Positions 32,218-40,060 of a stretch of DNA of 46,381 nucleotides are shown here, one piece after another. Position 1 is the first letter of the stretch. Every line of letters starts with the position of its first letter. The stretch covers positions 1-46,381 of the forward strand of contig JBNLDE010000220.1 in NCBI GenBank assembly GCA_050304175.1. The letters are read 5' to 3'. This stretch comes from JAIOIW01 sp050304175. Its GTDB lineage: Bacteria; Pseudomonadota; Alphaproteobacteria; Rhizobiales; Rhizobiaceae. A program made the translations under genes and the position numbers. The notes below the pieces were generated by a model. The model ran no database searches, was not told where the DNA came from, and saw only the letters and a list, made by a program, of their open reading frames with translations.

Positions 32218-33052
32218 GCAGGTTGCCGGTCAGGATCAGAGCCGCGCCGGCGACCGTGTAGACATCGATCCCCTCGGCATAAATCAGCCAGCCGGCGATC
32301 GCGGTCAGCGGAACGCGCAGGAAATCCATCGGCACGACCATCGTGGCGTCGGCGTAGCGCATCGCCTGCGCCATGGAGAAGTGCGAGAACGTGCCGACAA
32401 AAGCGACCACCGCGATCCACGGCCACAGGAACAACGGGACCGGTTGCCAGACCAGCACGCAAGGCACGATCCCGATAATGCCCTGAATCACCAGCATCCA
32501 GAATATGATGCGGACGACGGGATCGGTTCGGGTCAGCGCCTTTACGAGCACCACCGAGATCGCAAAACCGAAAGCGGCGGCAAGCGAGACAAGCTGCCCC
32601 GCCTCAACATCGCCCGCTGACGGTCGGACAATGATCCAGACCCCTATCAGGCCAAGCACGATCGAGGCAATTTTCCAGGCGTTCATCCGCTCGCCGATGA
32701 AAAGGACCGCCAGGACCGCCGTCCAGATCGGCATCGTGAATTCGATGGAGATCACCTGGGCAAGCGGGATCAGCGTGACGGCCAGCAGCCAGGCATATTG
32801 CGCGGCGTAGTGGACCACATTTCGCCACAGATGGCGCAACGGATGGCGTGTCTTCATCGCCGCAAAACCGCCGGCCCTCGCGACCAGCGGATAGAGCAAC
32901 AGAAACCCGATCAGCGCGCGCAGTTCCATTACCTGGAACACGTCGAGCCGGCTGGCGGTTTCGCGGCCGGCGACCGCCATGGTGACCATGCAGGCGAGCC
33001 ACGCGCCCATCCATGACGCGGCCTTGAATGTCGAAGGAGCAGGATTGGTCAT
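32183..33052 (-). CDS. EamA/DMT-family transporter
   Basis: 289 residues from ATG 33052; the frame is open for another 101 codons upstream but those are arginine-rich and non-membrane. Ten hydrophobic spans in two EamA repeats; FQVMELRALIGFLLLYPLVAR and IPLAQVISIEFTMPIWTAVLAVLFIGERM are typical of the first, and MRYADATMVVPMDFLRVPLTAIAGWLIYAEG of the second. Members export metabolites such as amino acids or S-adenosylmethionine. Its 3' end overlaps oxyR by 35 bp in convergent orientation. Confidence 0.85.
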   Translation of the reverse strand: MTNPAPSTFKAASWMGAWLACMVTMAVAGRETASRLDVFQVMELRALIGFLLLYPLVARAGGFAAMKTRHPLRHLWRNVVHYAAQYAWLLAVTLIPLAQVISIEFTMPIWTAVLAVLFIGERMNAWKIASIVLGLIGVWIIVRPSAGDVEAGQLVSLAAAFGFAISVVLVKALTRTDPVVRIIFWMLVIQGIIGIVPCVLVWQPVPLFLWPWIAVVAFVGTFSHFSMAQAMRYADATMVVPMDFLRVPLTAIAGWLIYAEGIDVYTVAGAALILTGNLLNLKRPAPRAA

Positions 33053-33456
33053 CGGCAACGGCGGTTCGATAAGACTGTTGTGGGGGCGCCGACTGTGCAC
33101 GGATTCAAGGCAAATGGAAGGGTGTCGAAGCACTGGTATCACAATGACGGTCGAACTGCCTCCAACGGATGCGGATCGACGGTCTACGCAGAGCAAACCT
33201 GGCGATGGGCGCGGAAACCGCAGCCGGGGCGCCGTACGGCCCCGCGTCACGCAGCGAGAGACATCCGGACGGTTCAGCCGGTCGGCCGCGGACAAGATTT
33301 TCGCTCGTCGCCGCTGCGTGGTAGACTTAACATGATGATGTCGCCGGAAAGGCACCGCGCCCGAATGGCGGGCGCCAAAGCCATCTCCAGATACGGCCAG
33401 ACCAGGACGTCCGATCCCGGGAGGACCGATGGAAGCAGGATTGATGGAGCAAGGCG
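33053..33456. other. Gene-free 404-bp divergent region between the DMT and ICMT-like genes
   Basis: No frame here shows family features; open stretches on both strands are arginine-rich and look like chance reading frames in GC-rich DNA. It must hold the two divergent promoters. I see no strong palindrome or hairpin in it. Confidence 0.4.
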
Positions 33457-33966
33457 ATGGCCTGGCGCATGATCTCGGCTGTCCTGCTGTTGCCCGGCAA
33501 CGTGCTGGTCTTTATTCCGGCCATCATTTTGTGGGCGAGCAAGGGCACGAAATGGGCGGCTTCCTTTTTGACGCCATCCGGCCCCGGCCTCGTTGCCGCC
33601 ATCGCCATCGCCATCCCCGCCCTGGCGCTGATGATCTCGTCTGCGTCACTGTTCATGACCCGGGGCGGCGGCGGCACGCCGGCGCCGTGGGATCCGATCC
33701 GCAATTTCATCGTCGCCGGTCCCTATCGCTATGTGCGCAATCCGATGCTGATCGGCGTCATCCTGTTCCTTGTCGCCGAGGCGCTCGCCTTCGCCTCCTG
33801 GCCCCTGCTCGCCTGGGCAGTGTTGTTCGCCGTCGGCAACGCCATCTATTTCCCGTTGTCGGAGGAACCCGGGCTGGAACAGCGTTTCGGCGAGGCCTAC
33901 CGCGAGTACAAGCGCAACGTGCCGCGATGGCTGCCACGCCTCACGCCATGGGAATGCGACAACTGA
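33457..33966 (+). CDS. Isoprenylcysteine carboxyl methyltransferase (ICMT)/PEMT-like membrane methyltransferase
   Basis: 169 residues from ATG 33457, with GGAGCAAGG upstream. Four membrane spans. The family signature is in IVAGPYRYVRNPMLIGVILFL, followed by LSEEPGLEQRFGEAYREYKRNVPRWLPR, the SAM-binding C-terminus with the conserved EE and YxxYxxxVPR pattern. Bacterial members are SAM-dependent methyltransferases of unknown or lipid substrates. It is monocistronic and converges on the isomerase gene. Confidence 0.85.
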   Translation: MAWRMISAVLLLPGNVLVFIPAIILWASKGTKWAASFLTPSGPGLVAAIAIAIPALALMISSASLFMTRGGGGTPAPWDPIRNFIVAGPYRYVRNPMLIGVILFLVAEALAFASWPLLAWAVLFAVGNAIYFPLSEEPGLEQRFGEAYREYKRNVPRWLPRLTPWECDN

Positions 33967-34027
33967 TCGGGCGACGATTGCCGGAACCGCGATTGCCCTG
34001 AGGGCCTGCTACGGGGATGGCGAACGA

Positions 34028-34786
34028 TTAACCGCCGATCATTGCGGCCATTGCCGACTTCGTCTCCGAATTGAACCAGCCGCCCGCCGGTTCATTAGCG
34101 CCGCTGTTCATGGCGTCCCCGATCGTGGCGATGGCCGCGCCGCGAACCTGGCGCTTGACTGCGGCATAGGCAATCGGCGGCAGCGAAGCGTAGTGGCGGG
34201 CAGCCGCGAGCGCCTGCTCCATCAACCGGTCGGGTTCAGCGATCTCGTCGACGATGCCGGCGGCAAGCGCCGCGTCCGCCCTGATCGGCAAGCCGCCCTG
34301 CATGAGACGCCGTAAGTCGTTGGGATTGAGCATGGCGCGGGCGATCTCGAGCGGGCCGACAGGGAAATCGACGCCAACGCGGACCTCGGCCAGGCCGAAG
34401 CTCGCCCGAGGCGTCGCCACGCGATAATCGCTTGCCAGCGGAAAGAACAGGCCACCAGCAATAGCGGCGCCGTTGACCGCCGCAATGACCGGCTTGGGAA
34501 ACGCAAACAAGCGGGTGAAATCGATGTTTAGCGCCCGAACGATGTCATGCTGGTCGGCAAGGTCGAGACCCTGCGCCTCCTTCAGGTCGAGCCCGGCGGA
34601 AAACACCTTGAAGGCGCTCGTCAGGACCAGGGCCCTGACCGCCTCGTCGCGTTCAAGCGTATCCAGCGTCTCCGCGAATTCGTCCAGAAAGCGGGGATTG
34701 AGCGCGTTCACCGGTGCGCGATTCAACGTTATGCCGACAATTCCGTCGCCCAGATCCTCGCGTTTCAACCAGTCACCACCCGTCAT
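34028..34786 (-). CDS. Delta3,Delta2-enoyl-CoA isomerase-like crotonase (ECI1/DCI type)
   Basis: 252 residues from ATG 34786, with GGGAGG upstream. Crotonase fold: VNALNPRFLDEF, VLTSAFKVFSAGLDLKEA (oxyanion-hole loop) and VNGAAIAGGLFFPLASDYRVAT. The first of the two glutamates of enoyl-CoA hydratase is replaced here by Phe (in GGLFFPL), while the second (E134 in FGLAEVRVGV) is kept. That one-Glu pattern, with the VFSAGLDL and DYR segments, matches mitochondrial enoyl-CoA isomerase ECI1 and not hydratase. It would shift double bonds during unsaturated fatty acid oxidation. It precedes the TetR gene on the same strand by 58 bp. Confidence 0.78.
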   Translation of the reverse strand: MTGGDWLKREDLGDGIVGITLNRAPVNALNPRFLDEFAETLDTLERDEAVRALVLTSAFKVFSAGLDLKEAQGLDLADQHDIVRALNIDFTRLFAFPKPVIAAVNGAAIAGGLFFPLASDYRVATPRASFGLAEVRVGVDFPVGPLEIARAMLNPNDLRRLMQGGLPIRADAALAAGIVDEIAEPDRLMEQALAAARHYASLPPIAYAAVKRQVRGAAIATIGDAMNSGANEPAGGWFNSETKSAMAAMIGG

Positions 34787-34844
34787 CTCTTCCTCCCGGT
34801 TGTCCAGTGGCCGGATCGGCCTGAGCGAACACTACAGGGGATTA

Positions 34845-35498
34845 TCACGGCCGAAGCAATGAGGATTCCAGCATCCCGGCCAGCCAGGCTGCGTAGTCGG
34901 TCTTTGACAAGGCCTCGGTTTCGGTCATCAGCAGATACAATTCCGGGCTGGCCAGCCGCCAGATTGTCGCTGTCGCCTGGCCTTCGCCGAGTCCCGGGCG
35001 CAGAGCGCCGCTTTTTGCCAACGCCGCCGCCAGCGCGGCCAGGTTCCGCCGGCGGCCGTCATGGATCATCCGGTAGAGTTCGGCAATGTCCGGCTCGGTG
35101 CGCGAAGCCGCGCGCGCGACATCGGCGAGCGGTGCAACGCGAGCGAGGATTTCGGTGATATCCCTAGCAAACATTCCGATCTGGCGGCGCGGGTCCGGCT
35201 CATCGAGCACGGTGCGGCGTGCATTTTGCGCCATGAGCGGCGTCTCCGTGTCGTCGCCACGCACGGTCGCCGCAATCAGTTCCTGAAGAAGGGCCCGCTT
35301 CGTCCCGAATACGGCATAGATGGTTTCCTTCGAAACCGATGCCGCACGCGCGATTTCGACAATCGATGCCTTCCAGCCGTTTTCGGTGAATTGCGACCGC
35401 GCGGCGTCCAGGATCGCCTGCCGGGTCGTCGACGCCTGGGCCTCGCGCAACGGCGAACTGTAGCCACGCTTTTTTGGCCGCTTGACAGGTTTAGACAT
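34845..35498 (-). CDS. TetR/AcrR-family transcriptional regulator
   Basis: 217 residues from ATG 35498. The HTH is ASIVEIARAASVSKETIYAVFGTKRALLQEL (about 45-75, in three helices) after a basic N-terminal arm KPVKRPKKRG. The C-terminal ligand domain is not assignable. A 19-bp palindrome begins 2 bp upstream of the start codon. The gene diverges from the DUF1772-type membrane protein at 35597 and is followed by the isomerase gene; either could be a target. Confidence 0.88.
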   Translation of the reverse strand: MSKPVKRPKKRGYSSPLREAQASTTRQAILDAARSQFTENGWKASIVEIARAASVSKETIYAVFGTKRALLQELIAATVRGDDTETPLMAQNARRTVLDEPDPRRQIGMFARDITEILARVAPLADVARAASRTEPDIAELYRMIHDGRRRNLAALAAALAKSGALRPGLGEGQATATIWRLASPELYLLMTETEALSKTDYAAWLAGMLESSLLRP

Positions 35499-35500
35499 TT

Positions 35501-35519
35501 AATACACCATTACTGTATT
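35501..35519. promoter_or_regulatory. TetR operator AATACA-N7-TGTATT
   Basis: AATACA (35501-35506) and TGTATT (35514-35519) are exact inverses; the pair at 35509 and 35511 is also symmetric. It lies between the divergent TetR gene (start 35498) and the DUF1772-type gene (start 35597). A second partial half, AATACG, follows at 35521. Autoregulation and control of the divergent gene are inferred. Confidence 0.65.
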
Positions 35520-35596
35520 CAATACGCATAGCCTATACCAAAATATCGATCCCCGCAAAACCCGGTGGCTGATGTCCTGTCCACCAAGGAGGTCCC

Positions 35597-36076
35597 ATGA
35601 CGCCCGGAATTTCCACGCTCGTCCAATTCGCCGCCATCATCCTGATTTCCATGGTCGCCGGAAGCACTTTCGGCATATGGCGCGGCTACAATCCAACGCC
35701 GTTCTCGCAAATGACTTACCTCGAGGTCCATCAAGGAGCTGTACGTGGACTGAATGTCCTGCTCCCCGCCATGGGCGCGGCCACATTGATCCTGGTCGCG
35801 GCCCTCGCCTTCATGAGCAGGGATCGCACGCCCGTACTTGCGATGTATCTCGTCGCCATTGCCGGTATCGTCGCCGGCGGCGCCGTCACGCGATTGGCCA
35901 ACCAGCCGATCAACGCCGATGTCATGACCTGGACCCGTGAAACGATGCCTTCCAACTGGGCGGATATTCGCGACACCTGGTGGAACTGGCATGTTGTCCG
36001 GACATTCGTTTCGGTGGCTACGGCGGCTGTACTGATTGCGGCGGTGTTTTCGGACCGCGGCAGCCTGAACGGCTAA
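35597..36076 (+). CDS. DUF1772/anthrone oxygenase-like membrane protein
   Basis: 159 residues from ATG 35597, behind a strong AAGGAGG. Four hydrophobic spans with the family segment LANQPINADVMTW followed by WADIRDTWWNWHVVRTFVSV, the conserved W/R/H cluster of DUF1772 proteins. The family name derives from fungal anthrone oxygenases; bacterial function is unknown. It is divergent from the TetR regulator across about 100 bp with a palindrome, so it is probably its target. Confidence 0.78.
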   Translation: MTPGISTLVQFAAIILISMVAGSTFGIWRGYNPTPFSQMTYLEVHQGAVRGLNVLLPAMGAATLILVAALAFMSRDRTPVLAMYLVAIAGIVAGGAVTRLANQPINADVMTWTRETMPSNWADIRDTWWNWHVVRTFVSVATAAVLIAAVFSDRGSLNG

Positions 36077-36095
36077 AAGGGGCAAGTTCCCCGGC

Positions 36096-36119
36096 GAGGG
36101 GGCGCCGCTGCGCCCCCTC
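36096..36119. terminator. 10-bp GC stem at the convergent ends of the DUF1772 and MAPEG genes
   Basis: GAGGGGGCGC (36096-36105) and GCGCCCCCTC (36110-36119) pair exactly around CGCT. It overlaps the MAPEG stop codon and lies 20 bp past the DUF1772 stop, fitting a bidirectional terminator. No T-run is seen on either side, so its strength is uncertain. Confidence 0.5.
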
Positions 36120-36534
36120 ACCCCATTGCCAGTTTCCAGGCCAGCATGGCCCACATGGCGGCAAGCACCAGCCAGCCGAGAATGAACATCATCCGGCGGC
36201 GGCGCACACGGTTGCTGGTGATATGGATCCAGGCGTGAATTGCGCGCGTGGCGACAAACAACCAGGCGAGAACCAGGGTCGTGGGGCCGACCGCGCCGAC
36301 GGCGTTGAGCGCCAGGCAGCAGGCATAGAACAAGACCGGAAGCTCGAACTGGTTTGCCAGATTATTGCGCACGAACAGGCTTTCGGGCGGCTCGATCTGG
36401 TTTTCGCGGAACTGCGAAGCCTTCGCGCTGCCCGCCTTGACGGCCTTGATGCGCCGCTGCGAGATCAGCACGTAGATCCCGTAGACGAGCGCCACCTGGG
36501 CGATCATCGGCCAGAAAATGGTTGCCTGGTTCAT
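36118..36534 (-). CDS. MAPEG family membrane protein
   Basis: 138 residues from ATG 36534; the frame is open 30 codons upstream but the residues are not membrane-like. Four spans. QVALVYGIYVLISQRRIKAVK, then NNLANQFELPVLFYACCLAL with the conserved NxxNQFExP motif, and ATRAIHAWIHITSNRVRRRRMMF are standard for bacterial MAPEG proteins related to glutathione-dependent membrane enzymes. Activity unknown. It converges on the DUF1772-type gene. Confidence 0.85.
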   Translation of the reverse strand: MNQATIFWPMIAQVALVYGIYVLISQRRIKAVKAGSAKASQFRENQIEPPESLFVRNNLANQFELPVLFYACCLALNAVGAVGPTTLVLAWLFVATRAIHAWIHITSNRVRRRRMMFILGWLVLAAMWAMLAWKLAMG

Positions 36535-36720
36535 GCCGTTTTCTCCGCAGATTCGGATTGCCACTCTTTTTCTAGACCAGCAGCAAGGATAGTGACAGGC
36601 CGGCAGCGGCCAATACATAACCATTGACGGGGATCAATTGCGCCACGGGCCGCGCGGCATAATCTGCCAAAACCGTAATATAGGGTGGGGGCCAATATCA
36701 CTCCAGTTCGGAGCAAGGTG

Positions 36721-37980
36721 ATGGCTTACTTGAAATCAATTCTGCTTGGACTTGTTCTGGCGGCCGCGTCGTTTTCATGCGCGGCGGCGCAAGACGTCTC
36801 GACACTCGGCGGCGACGTCTATGCGAGCGGCGCCAACACCACGGTCAGTGAAGCCAGCGGGCGCGATGTGTTCGTCTCGGGTTTCCGGTCCGCAATCAAG
36901 GGCGAGGTCGCCAAGGACGCCCACGCGATGGGCTTCAATGTCGCGATCGACGGGCCCGTCGGCGGGGATGCCTATGCCGGCGGGTTCAATGTCGTGCTCA
37001 GCGGCCGCATCGGCGAGGACGCGACGGTATCGGGCCTGTCGGTCGCGCTCGAGAAAAGCGCATCGGTTGGCGGCAATGCGCGGTTGTTCGGCGGAACGGT
37101 TTCCGTCGACGCACCGGTGGCGGGCAGCCTGATCGCGGCAGCCGGTTCGTTTGCGCTGAATGCGCCGATCGAAGGCGATGTCATGCTGACGGCCGGCGAG
37201 ATCTCGTTCGGGCCAAACGCCAGGATCGGCGGAACCCTGACCTACCGCTCGCCAAATCCGGTCGATATTCCGGCCTCGGTCGCACCGGCATCGCGTGTGC
37301 GCTACGAAAAGCTGACGGCGCCGGGCGCCCTGCCCGATATCGGCGAAACGATCGACCGCTCGACACGTTCGTTCTGGCCGTCGGCGGTCACCAGGTTCGT
37401 CGGTTTCCTGTTCGGCCTGGCATTCCTGATCGCCGTTTCCGCCGGCTTTTTGGCCTTGATGCCCGACCGTGTGGAAAGGCTGCGTGCGGATGCAATCGAC
37501 CGTCCCTGGTCCGGGATCGTGTTCGGCATGATCGGGTTTGCGACGCTGATCGGCCTCGTGCCGGTGGCCGCGATGACCATGATCGGGCTGCCGCTGGTGC
37601 CGCTGCTTGTGCTCGTTGCCGTCGTCGTATGGGTCCTGGGCTGGCTACTCGGCACCTATGCGCTGGCATGGCGGATCATCGGGGCGTTTCGCGACCTCGA
37701 TCCGACACTGCTGACGCGGCTTGTGGTGGTCATCGCCGGCGCGGTCATCCTGGCGCTGCTCAACTATGTCCCGTTCCTGGGCTGGCTGATCAACCTGACG
37801 GTCACGTTCATCGGCCTCGGCGCACTCGCGGCGCTGGCCTTCGCCACTCTGAGCGGCTGGCGCTCGAATCTCGGCGCGGAAGCTGCCGAAACAGCCGCGG
37901 TTCCGGCACCGGCCGAAGAAAAAACGGCCGTGACGAAACCCGGCCGCCGCCGGCCGAAGGACGACAAGACCGGCGAGTGA
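36721..37980 (+). CDS. Bactofilin-like polymer-forming protein with C-terminal membrane domain
   Basis: 419 residues from ATG 36721, with GGAG eight bases upstream. A signal peptide (MAYLKSILLGLVLAAASFSCAAA) is followed by about 190 residues of short repeats built around G-x-V-x-x-D-A/V such as GEVAKDAHAMGFNVAIDG and GEDATVSGLSVAL, predicting a right-handed beta-helix like bactofilins. From about residue 225 come four or five membrane spans (FVGFLFGLAFLIAVSAGFLAL; IGLPLVPLLVLVAVVVW) and a Lys/Arg-rich tail ending KPGRRRPKDD. The beta-helix would lie in the periplasm, unlike cytosolic bactofilins. Function unknown; a cell-envelope scaffold role is a guess. Confidence 0.7.
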   Translation: MAYLKSILLGLVLAAASFSCAAAQDVSTLGGDVYASGANTTVSEASGRDVFVSGFRSAIKGEVAKDAHAMGFNVAIDGPVGGDAYAGGFNVVLSGRIGEDATVSGLSVALEKSASVGGNARLFGGTVSVDAPVAGSLIAAAGSFALNAPIEGDVMLTAGEISFGPNARIGGTLTYRSPNPVDIPASVAPASRVRYEKLTAPGALPDIGETIDRSTRSFWPSAVTRFVGFLFGLAFLIAVSAGFLALMPDRVERLRADAIDRPWSGIVFGMIGFATLIGLVPVAAMTMIGLPLVPLLVLVAVVVWVLGWLLGTYALAWRIIGAFRDLDPTLLTRLVVVIAGAVILALLNYVPFLGWLINLTVTFIGLGALAALAFATLSGWRSNLGAEAAETAAVPAPAEEKTAVTKPGRRRPKDDKTGE

Positions 37981-37991
37981 CCCTCGCCGGT
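37969..37991. terminator. 9-bp hairpin between the convergent bactofilin-like gene and guaB
   Basis: ACCGGCGAG (37969-37977) and CTCGCCGGT (37983-37991) are exact inverses spanning the stop codon of the bactofilin-like gene, 8 bp from the guaB stop. The position fits a shared terminator for convergent genes, but no T-run follows in either direction. Confidence 0.5.
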
Positions 37992-37998
37992 CCGGTGC

Positions 37999-39501
37999 TC
38001 AGATGCTGCCGGGGTAGTTCGGACTTTCGCGGGTGATGGTCACGTCGTGGGCGTGGCTCTCGCGCAGTCCGGCGTTTGAGATGCGCACGAAGGTGGCGCG
38101 GTCCCGGAACTCGGCCAGCGTGGAGCCGCCGACATAGCCCATCGCGGCGCGCAGGCCGCCGGCCAACTGGTGCAACACGCCCGACACGGGACCCTTGTAG
38201 GGCACCTGGCCCTCGATGCCCTCGGGCACGAGCTTCAGCGTGTCGCGCACCTCGGCCTGGAAGTAACGGTCGGCCGAGCCGCGGGCCATGGCGCCGACGG
38301 ACCCCATGCCGCGGTAAGACTTGTAGGAGCGGCCCTGGTGGAGATAGACCTCGCCGGGGCTCTCGTCGGTTCCGGCCAGAAGCGAACCGATCATGGCGGC
38401 AGACGCGCCAGCGGCCAGCGCCTTTGCGAGATCGCCCGAATACTTGATGCCACCGTCCGCGATGACGCTGACGCCCACCTTCTCGGCCGCCTCGACCGCG
38501 GACATGATCGCCGAAAGCTGCGGCACTCCGACACCGGCAACCACGCGCGTGGTGCAGATCGAGCCGGGCCCGATACCGACCTTGACCGCGTCCGCGCCGG
38601 CATCGACCAGCGCCATCGCGCCATCGGCCGTGGCGACATTACCGGCCAGGATACGCACCGAGTTGGAAAGCGTCTTGGCACGCGTCACCGCGTCGAGCAC
38701 GCGCTGGGAGTGACCATGCGCCGTGTCGATCACCAGCAGATCGACCCCGGCGTCGATCAACCGTTCGGCACGTTCGAAGCCGTCCTCGCCGACACTGGTG
38801 GCCGCGGCCACACGCAGGCGCGCCTGCGCATCCTTAGACGCGTGGGGATTGAGCTGCGACTTTTCGATGTCCTTGACGGTGACCAGCCCGACGCAGCGGC
38901 CGGCATCGTCCACGACCAGCAGCTTTTCAATGCGGTGCTGGTGCAGCAGGCGCTTGGCCTCGTCCTGCTCGACATTCTCCTTGACGGTGACGAGCCCCTC
39001 GCGCGTCATCAGCTCATAGACCTTCTGGTCTGGATCGGATGCGAAGCGCACGTCGCGATTGGTCAGGATGCCAACGAGCCGGCCTGTCGTGTATCCGCCG
39101 GAGCCGCCGTTCTCGACCACCGGAATACCCGAAATGCCGTGGGCCCGCATAACCGCCTGGGCATCGGCCAGCGTCGCGTCCGGGCCGATGGTGACCGGGT
39201 TGATCACCATGCCGCTCTCGAACTTCTTGACCTGGCGGACTTCCTCCGCCTGTTCGGCCGGCGTCAGGTTGCGGTGGATGACCCCGATGCCTCCGGCCTG
39301 CGCCATGGCGATCGCGAGCCTGGATTCGGTGACGGTGTCCATCGCGGCGGACAGGATCGGCAGGTTGAGCTCGATGTCGCGGGCAATGACCGTCTTGATG
39401 TCGGTTTGCCCGGGCATCACCTCGGAATGGCCGGGCTGCAGTAGCACGTCGTCGAAGGTGAGCGCCTGCGCGCCGGTTATGGATTCAATGATCTTCGCCA
39501 T
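37999..39501 (-). CDS. guaB: IMP dehydrogenase
   Basis: 500 residues from ATG 39501; AAGGGA lies six bases upstream, and the ATG at 39507 is adjacent to it and so rejected. TIM-barrel catalytic domain with the Cys316 loop in GPGSICTTRVVAG and the flap/active-site Arg region SVGAMARGSADRY; two CBS domains are inserted at about 98-220. It oxidises IMP to XMP with NAD, feeding guaA at 23275. It is transcribed divergently from the arsR-like gene with a 235-bp spacer. Confidence 0.97.
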   Translation of the reverse strand: MAKIIESITGAQALTFDDVLLQPGHSEVMPGQTDIKTVIARDIELNLPILSAAMDTVTESRLAIAMAQAGGIGVIHRNLTPAEQAEEVRQVKKFESGMVINPVTIGPDATLADAQAVMRAHGISGIPVVENGGSGGYTTGRLVGILTNRDVRFASDPDQKVYELMTREGLVTVKENVEQDEAKRLLHQHRIEKLLVVDDAGRCVGLVTVKDIEKSQLNPHASKDAQARLRVAAATSVGEDGFERAERLIDAGVDLLVIDTAHGHSQRVLDAVTRAKTLSNSVRILAGNVATADGAMALVDAGADAVKVGIGPGSICTTRVVAGVGVPQLSAIMSAVEAAEKVGVSVIADGGIKYSGDLAKALAAGASAAMIGSLLAGTDESPGEVYLHQGRSYKSYRGMGSVGAMARGSADRYFQAEVRDTLKLVPEGIEGQVPYKGPVSGVLHQLAGGLRAAMGYVGGSTLAEFRDRATFVRISNAGLRESHAHDVTITRESPNYPGSI

Positions 39502-39702
39502 GGCCATTCCCTTGAAATATGCGGACGCGGCCCGCGCTCCCTGAGCGAAGCCGACTCGTTTTCGTGTCCCTTTCAGGATTGGCGGTGGCTGGTACCACGT
39601 CGTCGCGACATTTGGAAGACATCGCGTGCGCCAAGGGCGCGACTTTCGGCCGCCGCCGGTTGCTAACGCAGCAACGGGGACGGTCGTAAACGGGAACGCG
39701 CG

Positions 39703-39734
39703 TTGACTTTCCAGTTTATTCGATATAACTAGTT
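39703..39734 (+). promoter_or_regulatory. arsR promoter with palindromic operator and apparently no leader
   Basis: TTGACT (39703-39708) is followed by TATAAC (39724-39729, spacer 15) or TAACTA (39726-39731, spacer 17). The palindrome AACTAGTT (39727-39734) overlaps the -10 and ends 2 bp before the ATG. No Shine-Dalgarno is present, so transcription would start at or near the start codon. Confidence 0.55.
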
Positions 39735-39736
39735 TT

Positions 39737-40060
39737 ATGGTTATTTTGAACGACATTCTGGTCGAGGAAGCCGCGCAGGCCTTTGCCGCCATGGGATCGG
39801 AGGCGCGCCTTCAGGTTCTGGCGACTCTGGTGAAGGCGGGGCGGAGCGGGCTAGCGGTCGGCGACATCCAGGCAAGATGCGGCATTCCCGCTTCGACGCT
39901 TGCCCATCACCTGCGTTTTCTGACGTCGGCAGGACTGGTCGAGCAGGAAAGGCAGGGGCGCACGGTCATCAGCCGCGCGGCGTATGACCGGCTCGAGGCG
40001 CTTGCCGGCTACATCCTGAAGGAGTGTTGCACCGACCAGGACAGGGGAGCATGCGAATGA
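39737..40060 (+). CDS. arsR: ArsR/SmtB-family metalloid-sensing repressor
   Basis: 107 residues from ATG 39737. The winged HTH is LAVGDIQARCGIPASTLAHHLRFLTSAGLV (about 39-68, in two helices) with the N-terminal AFAAMGSEARLQVLATL. The C-terminus carries Cys97-Cys98 and Cys106 in LKECCTDQDRGACE. An adjacent cysteine pair plus a third cysteine near the end is the As(III) site of AfArsR-type repressors, and a CC pair also occurs in methylarsenite-selective ones. The permease gene overlaps its stop codon by four bases (ATGA). A metalloid-inducible two-gene operon is the best reading. Confidence 0.85.
   Translation: MVILNDILVEEAAQAFAAMGSEARLQVLATLVKAGRSGLAVGDIQARCGIPASTLAHHLRFLTSAGLVEQERQGRTVISRAAYDRLEALAGYILKECCTDQDRGACE

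Noticed and set aside
33080..33472. 130-codon frame in the DMT/ICMT intergenic region
   Set aside because: Low-complexity, Arg/Gly-rich translation with no ribosome site; treated as non-coding.
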